Part shown: positions 51,784-60,723 of the stretch, one piece after another
How the letters are laid out: each line of letters begins with the position of its first letter
Numbering within the stretch: the stretch's first letter is position 1
Origin: Chryseomicrobium palamuruense
GTDB taxonomy: Bacteria; Bacillota; Bacilli; Bacillales_A; Planococcaceae
NCBI RefSeq assembly: GCF_042649045.1
Contig: NZ_JBHSEF010000026.1
Span: forward strand, 341,526-405,525
DNA: 64,000 nt
Direction of reading: 5' to 3'
The notes under the pieces: generated by a model
Told to the model about the DNA's origin: nothing
What the model saw: the letters and a program-made list of their open reading frames with translations, nothing else
The model's database searches: none
Translations under genes and position numbers: made by a program

Positions 51784-54200
51784 CCCAAGCTGAACGTTTT
51801 CAAGATTTACCCCTAGAAGAGGTTATTGGTGACCGCTTTGGACGCTATAGTAAATACATCATTCAAGACCGAGCATTACCTGATGCTCGGGACGGATTAA
51901 AACCAGTGCAACGTCGTATTCTTTATGCGATGCACCATGAAGGTAACACACACGACAAAGCGTTCCGGAAGTCAGCAAAGACTGTCGGTAACGTCATCGG
52001 GAATTATCATCCGCACGGAGATAGCTCTGTTTATGAGGCAATGGTCCGAATGAGTCAAGACTGGAAGCTTCGTAACGTACTTGTCGAGATGCACGGGAAT
52101 AATGGATCTGTTGACGGCGATCCGCCGGCAGCGATGCGTTATACAGAAGCTCGTCTCTCCGCGATATCTTCTGAACTTTTACGAGATATCCAAAAAGAAA
52201 CCGTTGATTTTATTCCGAACTTCGATGATTCCGATAAAGAGCCTACTGTGCTCCCAGCTCGTTTCCCGAACTTACTTGTGAACGGTTCGACAGGGATCTC
52301 TGCAGGATATGCTACAGATATCCCGCCACATGCACTGCACGAAGTGATTGATGCACTTTTCATGTATATGGAAAACTCAGCAGTCACTGTCGACGAACTG
52401 ATGACCGTCCTAAAAGGTCCTGATTTCCCTACGGGTGGCATTATTCAAGGTGTCGAAGGGATAAAGAAAGCGTACGAAACGGGTAAAGGAAAGATTATTG
52501 TTCGTTCCAAAACCGAAATCGAAGCTATCAAAGGGAATAAGCAACAGATTGTCATCACAGAGCTTCCTTTTGAAGTGAACAAAGCGAACCTTGTGAAACG
52601 AATGGACGAACAACGTTCTGACAAGCGTCTCGATGGCATCGCGGATATCCGTGATGAATCGGATCGAACAGGTTTACGAATTGTGATTGAAATGAAAAAA
52701 GATGTGGATGCGCATGGGATTCTGCAGTATTTACTGAAGAACACAGATTTACAAGTGTCGTATAACTTCAATATGATTGCGATTCATAATCGCCGTCCGA
52801 TGATGATGACGCTCCCACTTATGCTAGATGCGTATTTAGAGCACCAAAAAAATGTGATCCGCAGACGTTCCGATTACGATCTAAAACGTGCAAAAGCGCG
52901 TTTGCACATTGTAGAAGGTTTAATGAAGGCTTTATCCATTTTAGACGAAGTCATTGCGACCATCCGTGCTTCTAAAGACAAGCGTGACGCAAAAGAGAAT
53001 CTAAAAACAAAGTATGCATTTACGGAAGAGCAAGCGGAAGCTATTGTATCGTTGCAGCTTTATCGTTTAACCAACACCGATATTACCGCGCTTCAACAAG
53101 AAGAAGCGGAACTTCATAAAACGGTTAGTCAATTAGAAGGGATTCTTGGAGACGAGAAAAAATTGATGCGTGTCATCAAGAAAGAACTCCAAGACCTTCG
53201 TAAAACGTATGCCGAATCTCGTCGTTCCGTGATTGAAGATGACATTGAAGAAATTAAATTAACGCTCGACGTTTTGATTCCAAGTGAAGACGTACGTGTG
53301 ACAGTGACGCGGGAAGGGTACATCAAGCGGACAAGTTTACGTTCGTATCAGGCTTCTAACGGGAAAGATTTTGCGATGAAAGAATCAGATCACTTATTAC
53401 TAGACCTGACATCAAACACGCAGCATCATTTGCTTCTGTTTACATCGCTCGGCAATTATATTTATCAGCCGGTCCATGAGCTTCCTGAAATTCGCTGGAA
53501 AGACCTAGGACAGCATATTTCAAGTATTGTACAGCTTGAGCCAACTGAACAAATTATCCATGCAGAAGCGATTGAATCCTTTGATCTCGACTACACTGTC
53601 ATTACGGTTTCTGCGCAAGGGATGATCAAACGCTCCTTATTAGCCGAATTTTATGTTCAGCGCTACAACCGCACATTAAAAGCGATGAAACTGAAAAAAG
53701 GCGATGTAATGATTGCTGTCAAGCTTGCTAAACCGTCTGATGATTTAGCGCTCTTTACAGTAGGAGCTTACGGACTTAGTTATTCACTTGATGAAGTGCC
53801 TATCACTGGAGTGAAGACAGGCGGCGTAAAAGCAATTAATCTAAAAGACAATGATACTGTCGTATCACTCACTATGATGGAGAAAGATACCAATTATCAT
53901 TATGTGCTTGTCACACACCGAGGGGCTGTTAAAAAGCTTGCCCGGAAAGAACTGGAACCTAGTGCCCGTGCAAAACGGGGAGTGGTCGTGTTACGTGAGC
54001 TGAAATCGAATCCACATCGAATTGTTGACGTTGAATACGCTGCACCAGAAGATGTCTTAGTACCGATACTTGATGTTGGTTTAGGCGAAGGACTTCTTGT
54101 GAAGGATTTAAAATCAGTCGATCGGTATTCAAATGGAAGTTTCTTAATGGATCCAGAAAAAGAGGGTAAAATTATGGGGTTCAAACTGATAAAACCATAA
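51780..54200 (+). CDS. parC: DNA topoisomerase IV subunit A
   Basis: DNA-cleaving subunit, 806 residues. Catalytic Tyr in AAMRYTEARLS (about Y121); the quinolone-determining region reads HPHGDSSVYEAMVRM, with the usual Ser and Glu, so no resistance change is visible there. C-terminal beta-pinwheel repeats follow from about residue 500. No GyrA-box (QRRGGKG) was seen, supporting ParC. Coupled to parE by the ATGA overlap. A hairpin terminator lies 156 nt downstream. Confidence 0.95.
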   Translation: MTQAERFQDLPLEEVIGDRFGRYSKYIIQDRALPDARDGLKPVQRRILYAMHHEGNTHDKAFRKSAKTVGNVIGNYHPHGDSSVYEAMVRMSQDWKLRNVLVEMHGNNGSVDGDPPAAMRYTEARLSAISSELLRDIQKETVDFIPNFDDSDKEPTVLPARFPNLLVNGSTGISAGYATDIPPHALHEVIDALFMYMENSAVTVDELMTVLKGPDFPTGGIIQGVEGIKKAYETGKGKIIVRSKTEIEAIKGNKQQIVITELPFEVNKANLVKRMDEQRSDKRLDGIADIRDESDRTGLRIVIEMKKDVDAHGILQYLLKNTDLQVSYNFNMIAIHNRRPMMMTLPLMLDAYLEHQKNVIRRRSDYDLKRAKARLHIVEGLMKALSILDEVIATIRASKDKRDAKENLKTKYAFTEEQAEAIVSLQLYRLTNTDITALQQEEAELHKTVSQLEGILGDEKKLMRVIKKELQDLRKTYAESRRSVIEDDIEEIKLTLDVLIPSEDVRVTVTREGYIKRTSLRSYQASNGKDFAMKESDHLLLDLTSNTQHHLLLFTSLGNYIYQPVHELPEIRWKDLGQHISSIVQLEPTEQIIHAEAIESFDLDYTVITVSAQGMIKRSLLAEFYVQRYNRTLKAMKLKKGDVMIAVKLAKPSDDLALFTVGAYGLSYSLDEVPITGVKTGGVKAINLKDNDTVVSLTMMEKDTNYHYVLVTHRGAVKKLARKELEPSARAKRGVVVLRELKSNPHRIVDVEYAAPEDVLVPILDVGLGEGLLVKDLKSVDRYSNGSFLMDPEKEGKIMGFKLIKP

Positions 54201-54355
54201 AACAAATCGAATATATGAGGTTCGTTAATGATTACTGGAGCAGAAGCAGCAGTGGCTATATCGAAAATCAAATTGAGCAAATAGATGTAAAAACTCTGAG
54301 AGAACTTAAATCATTTGCAAAAAATATTATAAATAAAGAAGATAATTATAACCTT

Positions 54356-54384
54356 AAGCTCAAATCAATGATTTGGGCTTTTTT
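54356..54384 (+). terminator. Terminator downstream of parC
   Basis: 11-bp stem (54356-54366 with 54370-54380, one G-U), 3-nt loop, T4-6. Confidence 0.75.
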
Positions 54385-54472
54385 CATTCTTATTTTTCAA
54401 TATATCAAGTATACTCTAGTATGAAATACAACTTTAGATAATATATATTATGGAAACTAATTTTTAGAAAAC

Positions 54473-54496
54473 AAAAAGAGACCTCTATTGGTCTCC
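54473..54496 (-). terminator. Terminator of the permease operon (minus strand)
   Basis: 6-bp GAGACC/GGTCTC stem (54478-54483 with 54490-54495) followed on the minus strand by T5, 26 nt past the stop of the TIGR03943 gene. Confidence 0.65.
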
Positions 54497-54521
54497 TTCA
54501 TGTCCATTGATGAAAATATTA

Positions 54522-55445
54522 CTACTGAATTAATGTTAAAACTGGATATACATATGGTTCGTCAGGTTCATTAATTACTTTCCAATTGGTTGCTTTTATG
54601 ATTGGCATTTCAAAGCCATCGAAATTTGTAGTGTCTAAAACCCCTTCGATTTCAAGCCACGTATCTTCTGGAAACATGTTTGTTTCTTCGAACTCCGTAA
54701 GAAATCCTAGAATGCTCGCGTCTGCTATACAATGGGTTATCATAAAACGAGATACAACAAGCTGATTGGAATTGAACCCTTCATCTCTAAAAACAAAGCC
54801 ACTTATCTTGATTGATCTTCCATTGTAGTTAGCTGGAGTTTCGTTAATGGCTCCATAAAAAGAGCTAAACATATCCTCACTCATTTGAATCGTACCTGAC
54901 TCTAACGTCTTTAGCTTTTCCTTGTATTCATCGTCCGTCAGAATATTGTTATTAGGCAATGGAATGTTTTCATCAGCGTAAATATCGATATTCTCCTTTT
55001 CAGCTAATGATTCTGCATTTTCCGTTAAAGACTGGTTATCATTTGTATTGTCATTACTTTGGTCAACTTTTGAAAAAAAAGCCCCTTTATTAGCTGCAAT
55101 GCTCGAATTAAGTGTAGCTGGACCAAAAGCAAACCCTGTGACTAATGGAAATACCATAACACATAACCCAATAATTCTAGCTAAATTTAAATGTCCATTC
55201 CCATGATTATGGTCGTGGTCGCATCCTGACGAACAAATATGGTGATGACGCTGTTTCTTCTGCAATATACGGAAAAGTTGTATTAGAAACAAGATGATAA
55301 AAATACTTGCCGCAATTTTACTAATATAATCATATTTAGGGTTGATATATTTAGTGATATCCCCCGTGGTATGCAACATAATAAAAAACAAAGCAAATAA
55401 GCCTAAGATCAACGCTTTTAAGAATTGATGTAAGTGAAACTGCAT
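54522..55445 (-). CDS. TIGR03943-family permease subunit (YcgQ type)
   Basis: 307 residues: two or three N-terminal membrane helices with a His/Cys-rich cytoplasmic or external loop between them (RHHHICSSGCDHDHNHGNGH, about residues 66-85), a linker rich in Asn, Asp and Glu, and a C-terminal soluble domain with ISGFVFRDEGFNSNQL and ITHCIADASILGFL. It pairs with the upstream permease gene as ycgQ with ycgR in B. subtilis. The histidine-rich loop suggests a divalent metal such as zinc, but transport has not been shown for the family as far as I know. RBS GGGAGT before ATG 55445. Confidence 0.8.
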   Translation of the reverse strand: MQFHLHQFLKALILGLFALFFIMLHTTGDITKYINPKYDYISKIAASIFIILFLIQLFRILQKKQRHHHICSSGCDHDHNHGNGHLNLARIIGLCVMVFPLVTGFAFGPATLNSSIAANKGAFFSKVDQSNDNTNDNQSLTENAESLAEKENIDIYADENIPLPNNNILTDDEYKEKLKTLESGTIQMSEDMFSSFYGAINETPANYNGRSIKISGFVFRDEGFNSNQLVVSRFMITHCIADASILGFLTEFEETNMFPEDTWLEIEGVLDTTNFDGFEMPIIKATNWKVINEPDEPYVYPVLTLIQ

Positions 55446-55463
55446 TTTATACTCCCTCTATGA

Positions 55464-55480
55464 AGTTAGTCAGACTAACT
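55464..55480. promoter_or_regulatory. Palindromic operator-like site upstream of the YcgQ-type gene
   Basis: Perfect 8-1-8 palindrome AGTTAGTCAGACTAACT ending 19 nt before the ATG. Size and position suit a repressor dimer; the regulator is unknown. Confidence 0.45.
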
Positions 55481-55558
55481 GTATTTGGCAGTTAACTTTT
55501 GCATGAAATGGCAATTAAGAAAACTCTCCTAATCGTATTTTTATACATTCCTGTTGAC

Positions 55559-55658
55559 GCTTTACACTGAGCCTCCTTGGTCATGAAACCAGGCAAGAGA
55601 GCAACCAATATGCTTGCTTGGCATAGCTAGCCTATCATGACCACTCTCAGTATAAAGC
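55559..55658. other. Highly structured 100-nt element between two permease genes
   Basis: Three nested perfect or near-perfect stems: 13 bp (55559-55571 with 55646-55658, one mismatch-type G-U), 9 bp (55578-55586 with 55635-55643) and 9 bp (55589-55597 with 55613-55621, one G-U), with short internal loops. It would fold strongly as RNA on either strand. It lies inside the transcript joining the two permease genes. It may be an mRNA processing or attenuation element, or a small non-autonomous mobile element. Confidence 0.65.
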
Positions 55659-55710
55659 TAGTTTTATTCACAAGATATTGCATAACTTTAATTGCCAATA
55701 ACTACATTTC

Positions 55711-56700
55711 TTATATGCCACTAACAAGACTAACAAATAAAAATACAATCAATGTGATGAGAATAAATAATATAAAAACGAACTTTGCTTTGAAGACATT
55801 TAACAACATAATTGTATTTTTCAAGTCAATCATTGGGCCATAAACTAAAAACGCAAGAATGGAAGACGAAGGAAAAATATTTTTAAATGAAGCTCCAATG
55901 AAAGCATCTGCTTCTGAACATAAGGATAAGAAGAATGCCATCGCCATCATTACAATCATCGATTGATACACACCATCCCCAAACAGTAAAAGGGTTTGTG
56001 CAGATACATATGTTTGCAAAGCAGCTGCTACAAATGCACCTATAATAAGATATTTACTCATATCAAAAAATTCATCGATGGAATGCTCAAGCATCCCTTT
56101 CACTCTTTGAAAAAGAGGTAGTTGTTTTGTTTTCACTTGAGATAATGAGCGTTCTTTTTGTTTGAGTTGATTTGATTTGAATAAATAGCTGATTACTAAC
56201 GCAATGGTTAAAGCTGCGACAAATCCAACACCCATTCGTAATAAAGCCATCTTCATATCGTTTCCAAATGCCATATAGGTTGATAAAATAACTATTGGAT
56301 TGATAAGAGGTCCCGTTAATAGAAATCCAACTCCTGCATATAAAGGCACGCCTTTCTCTATTAATCGACGAACAATTGGTACAATTCCGCATTCACAGGC
56401 AGGGAATAATGCACCGACCACACAACTCATGAAAACAGCCTGCACTTTATTTTTTGGTAGTCTTGCCCGAATGTGTTCTTCTGTAATAAAGATTTGAATA
56501 AAACCTGCAATTAAAACACCTATTAATACAAAAGGAATTGCCTCAATCAATATACTAAGAAAAATCGTATTTAATTGTTGAAAAGTAGAAAAGCTAAATT
56601 CATTAGAACCAAAAGCGGGACTTACAGTAACGAAGCTGATGGCGAAAAGTAGCAGAAATATCAGGATGAAATTATTGGACCGATTCTGACTATATTGCAA
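55711..56700 (-). CDS. Permease of the ArsP/DUF318 family (YcgR type)
   Basis: 329 residues from the TTG at 56700, about eight hydrophobic helices in two homologous halves. Each half carries a Pro-rich polar block: GALFPACECGIVPIVRRLIE with the CxC motif, LLTGPLINPIVI, and in the second half SLCSEADAFIGASF. Such permeases are linked to export or uptake of metals/metalloids. GTGAGGA stands 8 nt before the TTG; an in-frame GTG at 56715 is the alternative start. Upstream of the YcgQ-type gene and transcribed with it. Confidence 0.8.
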   Translation of the reverse strand: MQYSQNRSNNFILIFLLLFAISFVTVSPAFGSNEFSFSTFQQLNTIFLSILIEAIPFVLIGVLIAGFIQIFITEEHIRARLPKNKVQAVFMSCVVGALFPACECGIVPIVRRLIEKGVPLYAGVGFLLTGPLINPIVILSTYMAFGNDMKMALLRMGVGFVAALTIALVISYLFKSNQLKQKERSLSQVKTKQLPLFQRVKGMLEHSIDEFFDMSKYLIIGAFVAAALQTYVSAQTLLLFGDGVYQSMIVMMAMAFFLSLCSEADAFIGASFKNIFPSSSILAFLVYGPMIDLKNTIMLLNVFKAKFVFILFILITLIVFLFVSLVSGI

Positions 56701-56715
56701 TTGTGAAATCCTCAC

Positions 56716-57126
56716 TCTCTTAAAATTTTTTACGATGTTGTCTATTCAAACTTGAATGAAACGTAAATCATTTTAATCACACACTTTCAAATATTGCACT
56801 TTATTACTATATGTAGATGTATTCCTCTCTATTATTTAGTTTGTCAAAACTTTTATAGAATATTAAAGAGATGAATAGATTGAAAGTCTGTTCGTGTATA
56901 CGGCTGTCATTGTATCTAACGTATCTTAATTAATTTTGTCTTAATCGTTGATAATTCTTCATTCGTAAATTAATCCAAAAAAATACACCCTAATTGTTGT
57001 TTGTATCTAACAATTAGGGTGTATTTTTTTGGCATTGTTTCGTAGGATATTATATCTTGGTATACGGTTAATATGGATAAATCGAACAAATTTTTAAATC
57101 TCTTGTCCCTTCCTTCATCAGGTGTG
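56716..57126. other. Intergenic region upstream of the permease operon
   Basis: AT-rich. AACGTAAATCATTTTAATC (about 56759-56777) partly resembles the Zur-box pattern and lies where a promoter for the permease operon should be, but the match is imperfect. The 24-bp hairpin at 56975-57032 is described separately. No gene seen. Confidence 0.35.
56975..57032. terminator. Perfect 24-bp hairpin terminator
   Basis: Arms 56975-56998 and 57009-57032 are exact complements around a 10-nt loop, with A7/T7 near the outer ends, so it can work in both directions. It ends the metA-kinase operon on the minus strand, 94 nt beyond the kinase stop. Confidence 0.85.
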
Positions 57127-57990
57127 TTAGTTACCCATAACCCACTTCATCATGTTATACCTTTCTTTCGCTTCTGGATCTTTATCTTCATAAGCCCATA
57201 GCAGATACACCATTCCTAAAGCTTTTATCGCATCCAGTAGTTCTTGCTGATCAAAATTATACTCGTCAGAGAGTAACTTCACTTTTTCAGCAAATTCTTC
57301 AACGGATTCATTTTTGTTAAATAAAAACTGAACACAATCATAATATGCATGACCTATGACGCCTTTTGGATCAATGATAGTAAATCCCCGCGTTTCATCC
57401 CATAATATATTTTCATGATGCATATCACCATGTAAAATCGTGTCTTGATTTAGTTGGTTTAATCTTTGCTGTGCGGCACGTGCTGTATCCAACCAATTTG
57501 TAGGAACGTGATCAGTTTTATTCATTAACACCTCAAACCATACATTAATGTGTGGCAATTCATGAGTAGTCTGTTTCTCTTGTAGTGAAGACGTTTGATG
57601 CAACCTCCCCCACTGTTCTACAAATATTCGAACGTTTGTTCTCGTGTCGGAGAATTTGACATTCAAAGGCTCTCCAGGTGAAATACTCTCCATAATATAG
57701 TAGCCTTCAATCGAGTTGGCAGATACTAAAGATGCAATTGCGTCTTTAGGGAATGTTTGTAGCGCGAGTATCTCATTGTTGAAATCATATCCAGGAAGTC
57801 CGATTTTTAAGACGACAGATTCATCGCTTCTTAAAGCTCTTGCTACGTAATTATAGGACAAATTAGTGAAAGGCTGGACAGAGCTTATTCCTTCAACTGC
57901 TGTTATCTTTTGAATGCGTTCCGGTAAAGTTTCGAGCCACCTCTCCCCTCGTTCTCCAAAAGCCGCTTTAATTCTCTCGTTAAAATTCAT
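57127..57990 (-). CDS. APH(6)-like aminoglycoside/hydroxyurea kinase family protein
   Basis: 287 residues of the aminoglycoside phosphotransferase fold: a hydrophobic strand with the ATP lysine (ESVVLKIGLPG), catalytic loop ILHGDMHHENILWDETRG (Asp and Asn) and metal-binding IIDPKGVIGHAYYDCVQFL (Asp). These last two blocks are those of the streptomycin 6-kinase / hydroxyurea kinase family. Physiological substrate unknown; resistance cannot be assumed. The start overlaps the metA stop by 4 nt (ATGA), so it is translated with metA and sits under the SAM riboswitch. Confidence 0.82.
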   Translation of the reverse strand: MNFNERIKAAFGERGERWLETLPERIQKITAVEGISSVQPFTNLSYNYVARALRSDESVVLKIGLPGYDFNNEILALQTFPKDAIASLVSANSIEGYYIMESISPGEPLNVKFSDTRTNVRIFVEQWGRLHQTSSLQEKQTTHELPHINVWFEVLMNKTDHVPTNWLDTARAAQQRLNQLNQDTILHGDMHHENILWDETRGFTIIDPKGVIGHAYYDCVQFLFNKNESVEEFAEKVKLLSDEYNFDQQELLDAIKALGMVYLLWAYEDKDPEAKERYNMMKWVMGN

Positions 57991-58904
57991 TTAGTACTGC
58001 TCCATTCAAATGGGGTCTGCTGGTATACATAGTAGTTTAACCAGTTCGAAAACAACAGATGCGTATGCGCCCTCCATGTGTTTTGTGGAACATTCTTCGG
58101 GTTATCTTCAGGGAAATAGTTCTCCGGTACGGAACAAGGAATTCCTTTTGCCACATCTCGCTCATATTCATCTCGAAGTGTCGTCGCATCATATTCCAAG
58201 TGACCTGTCGCCATTATATGACGCTGATCCTTCGACTGGATCAAAAACACACCCGCTTCATCTGAAACCGCCACAGTTTCAAGTTCTGGCTGCTTCAAAA
58301 TCTTGTCATACCCGACTGTTGTATGACGTGAATGTGGAGCTAAAAACGTATCGTTAAACCCTCTTACGAGTGGACTATGTGGTGTCAATAATTGATGCGG
58401 GTAAACACCTGAACATTTCTGAGGAAGTGCCTCTTTATCAATACCGAACTCATGATAAAGAACTGCCTGAGCACCCCAGCAAATCGATAATGTAGACGTT
58501 ACATGTGTTTTTGCCCAAAATAACAAGGTGACGATTTCCGGCCAGTAGTCTACTTCTTCAAAAGACATCTGCTCGACTGGCGCCCCGGTGATGATCATGC
58601 CGTCAAAACGACGGTCCTGGATTTCCTCAAATACAGCATAAAACTGCTCCAGGTGACTGCTACTTACATTTTTCGGCTGGTAGCTTGTCATACGTAGAAA
58701 AGTCACATTGGTCTGTAAAGGTGTATTCCCGAGCAGACGAAGCAACTGGTGCTCGGTCTTTTCTTTTTCGGGCATTAAATTGACAATCAAGACTTCCAGT
58801 GGACGAATATCTTGGGTATGGGCACGGTCCGAGTCCATCACAAAGATGTTCTCTTCTTTTAATTTTTCAATAACAGGTAGATCTTTCGGTAGATTGATGG
58901 GCAT
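57987..58904 (-). CDS. metA: Homoserine O-acyltransferase MetA
   Basis: First committed step of methionine synthesis: acylates homoserine (acetyl in most Bacillales, succinyl in enterics). 305 residues, starting MPINLPKDLPVIEKLKEENI. Visible family blocks: LNLMPEKEKTEHQLLRLLG pattern (here IVNLMPEKEKTEHQ), ITGAPVEQMSFEEVDYW, the nucleophile Cys in LSICWGAQA and FGIDKEALPQKCSGVY, and ATGHLEYDATTL. RBS AAAGGAG. The SAM-I riboswitch upstream supports its role. Confidence 0.94.
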   Translation of the reverse strand: MPINLPKDLPVIEKLKEENIFVMDSDRAHTQDIRPLEVLIVNLMPEKEKTEHQLLRLLGNTPLQTNVTFLRMTSYQPKNVSSSHLEQFYAVFEEIQDRRFDGMIITGAPVEQMSFEEVDYWPEIVTLLFWAKTHVTSTLSICWGAQAVLYHEFGIDKEALPQKCSGVYPHQLLTPHSPLVRGFNDTFLAPHSRHTTVGYDKILKQPELETVAVSDEAGVFLIQSKDQRHIMATGHLEYDATTLRDEYERDVAKGIPCSVPENYFPEDNPKNVPQNTWRAHTHLLFSNWLNYYVYQQTPFEWSSTK

Positions 58905-58924
58905 TCTTCTTCACTCCTTTGAAA

Positions 58925-59070
58925 TAAAAAACACTCGACCCATACAAGGGCAGAGTGTCGGTAAGCATTATCTTCCAAGTCAGCACTTGATGGAGGGAGC
59001 ACCTTTCTGCTAGGCAGAGGTTGCTGAAGCGTCCTCGGGCCATGTCCCTCAGCTTCTCTTGATAATAAGT
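58925..59070 (-). ncRNA. SAM-I riboswitch (S box) controlling metA
   Basis: On the minus strand the aptamer (about 59068 to 58966) shows the S-box core ATCAAGAG, CTGAGGGACATGGCCCGA, TTCAGCAACC and the closing GATAATG pairing with the 5' TATTATC as P1. After it a terminator hairpin with ACACTC/GAGTGT arms (about 58930-58957) and T6 precedes metA by 21 nt. High S-adenosylmethionine should favour termination and lower metA and kinase expression. Confidence 0.93.
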
Positions 59071-59122
59071 ATTTAGTTTAGATGTTGCTGTCATTTTAGC
59101 ACTTCACAATACAGCTGACAAG

Positions 59123-59506
59123 CTATTCTTCAATATCAAAAATTAGTTCGCTTTCATCTTCTTCGCTGCTTCCGTCAAAAAAGAGGGCAACGGTTTGAAG
59201 TGTTAAATGAGTTTCCTCTTCTCCTTCCGCCGGTAGCCAACGTTCATCCGGAATAATTTCAAATGGAATCATCTGTGTCCCTTTTGAGGCAACGGTTCCA
59301 ACGAGTTCAAAAGATTGTTTCGTCAAAATTTCTTTCGTGTTTTTCTTACAAACTACAAGACGAAGAGTTTCTAATACATCATCACTCTCTACCCCTTCAA
59401 TATAAATAGTACCTGAGAGATTGATCCCGTGTTCGATATTCGTATGGTCGACCACGGTTTCGATAGTGATGTTGTCTTTGGTAATTTTTGACTCAAAACT
59501 GTTCAT
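59123..59506 (-). CDS. Spo0M-like arrestin-fold protein, short
   Basis: 127 residues. IETVVDHTNIEHGINLSGTI followed by a conserved strand pattern and MIPFEIIPDERWLP matches the N-terminal arrestin-like domain of sporulation-control protein Spo0M, but that protein is about twice as long; the second domain is missing. Acidic C-terminus (SSEEDESELIFDIEE). Downstream partner of the AI-2E gene by 2 nt. Family assignment is moderate and the function unknown. Confidence 0.5.
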   Translation of the reverse strand: MNSFESKITKDNITIETVVDHTNIEHGINLSGTIYIEGVESDDVLETLRLVVCKKNTKEILTKQSFELVGTVASKGTQMIPFEIIPDERWLPAEGEEETHLTLQTVALFFDGSSEEDESELIFDIEE

Positions 59507-59508
59507 AC

Positions 59509-60711
59509 TTACTCCACCTTATTTGTTTTGGAAACATATTCGTAATGGTTATCCACGACCGGCTCATATCGATTATAGCGCATCTTAAAGAGATGGAAGA
59601 AGTGGGTAACGATTACTTTTACTATAGCATATCCAGGGATTCCGAGAATAACACCAGCTACTCCAAATAAGGCCCCTGAGGTGACCAACACAAAAATGAT
59701 CGTAATCGGATGGATATGTAATGTTTTTCCCATAATCTGTGGTGAGATAAACTTCCCTTCCACAAGCTGGACAACCGTCCACACGGCAGCAAGTTTCAAA
59801 AGCATCCACGGAGACATGACAAGAGCGATGATAACCGCTGGAGTGATAGCGATAATCGGCCCAAGATAGGGAACGACGCTTGTGACCATTGCGATCGACC
59901 CTAGAAGTAGCGCATACGGCATCTGGATGATGCTAAATCCAATAAATACCATGACTCCAATAGCTGCTGACACGAGAAGCTGCCCTTGGATATACGAACT
60001 GATTTGTTTATCAATGGATTGAAAGACATCTGCCGTCTCTTCTCGCATGCGTGGTGGCAACAGGCGTAACACATATTGCGGCAATTTTTCCCCGTCTTTC
60101 AGTAGATAGAAGACAATGAATGGAACTGTGACAATAGCTAAAATAAAACTTGTGATCGCGCCGATGATGGACGTAACTCCGGAAGCGACACGTGTAAAGG
60201 TGTCTTGGAAAAACACGCCAATCTGAGCTGGGAGGTCTTGAATCATTTCATTAAAATCCTCTTCTACCGTCGCATAATATTCAGAGAACATCGATCCTTG
60301 AAGCCATACCGTGATGTTATTTACAAGTATACGGAAATCTTCTGGGAAGTTTTCCACAAAACGAATGGACTGCGTCTTCAAAAATGGGAATATTAAAAAC
60401 ACGAGTAGCGTAACCAACCCGATGACCGCAATAAATAAAATGAGAATTCCCCATATACGCGGTATCTTCAAACTTTCAAGTAGTCTGAGTACAGGTCGAA
60501 GTAAATAATAGACGATTGTCGCGAGAATAATCGGCAGGACCACATTCCCTAAAAACACAGTCAGTGGATTAAAGACAAAAGACACAAGGTCAAAGATAAA
60601 AATCGAAAGACCGACAAGCACAATCAGAATGAGCGCAAAGATGGTGTTCTTTCCGCCCATAAATTGAATAAAACGCGTATCAAAAAAGCTTGGTTTTTTC
60701 TCATCGAACAC
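59509..60711 (-). CDS. AI-2E family transporter (YubA/YrrI type)
   Basis: 400 residues with about eight hydrophobic segments; family blocks include SYIQGQLLVSAAIGVMVFIG, PYLGPIIAITPAVIIAL and KFISPQIMGKTLHIHP. The family includes autoinducer-2 exporters and Na+/H+ antiporters, so substrate is open. Lies 12 nt after the LCP gene and 2 nt before the Spo0M-like gene, so the three are one operon. Confidence 0.85.
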   Translation of the reverse strand: MFDEKKPSFFDTRFIQFMGGKNTIFALILIVLVGLSIFIFDLVSFVFNPLTVFLGNVVLPIILATIVYYLLRPVLRLLESLKIPRIWGILILFIAVIGLVTLLVFLIFPFLKTQSIRFVENFPEDFRILVNNITVWLQGSMFSEYYATVEEDFNEMIQDLPAQIGVFFQDTFTRVASGVTSIIGAITSFILAIVTVPFIVFYLLKDGEKLPQYVLRLLPPRMREETADVFQSIDKQISSYIQGQLLVSAAIGVMVFIGFSIIQMPYALLLGSIAMVTSVVPYLGPIIAITPAVIIALVMSPWMLLKLAAVWTVVQLVEGKFISPQIMGKTLHIHPITIIFVLVTSGALFGVAGVILGIPGYAIVKVIVTHFFHLFKMRYNRYEPVVDNHYEYVSKTNKVE

Positions 60712-60723
60712 TTTCTACTCCCC

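Larger units (their letters stand above)
54201..54521. other. Gap after parC, with terminators only
   Basis: An open frame of 69 codons (54215-54424) lacks an RBS and runs through the hairpin terminator, so I do not call it. An 18-codon frame from 54228 is also unsupported. The stretch holds the parC terminator and the terminator of the minus-strand gene that follows. Confidence 0.5.

Noticed and set aside
51780..54200. Quinolone-resistance change in parC
   Set aside because: The determining region reads HGDSSVYEA, with the usual sensitive residues.
54215..54424. 69-codon open frame after parC
   Set aside because: No RBS, low-complexity AT-rich product, and it runs through the parC terminator hairpin.
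57127..57990. Acquired streptomycin-resistance gene
   Set aside because: It is coupled to metA under a SAM riboswitch with no mobile-element signs, so a housekeeping role is more likely.
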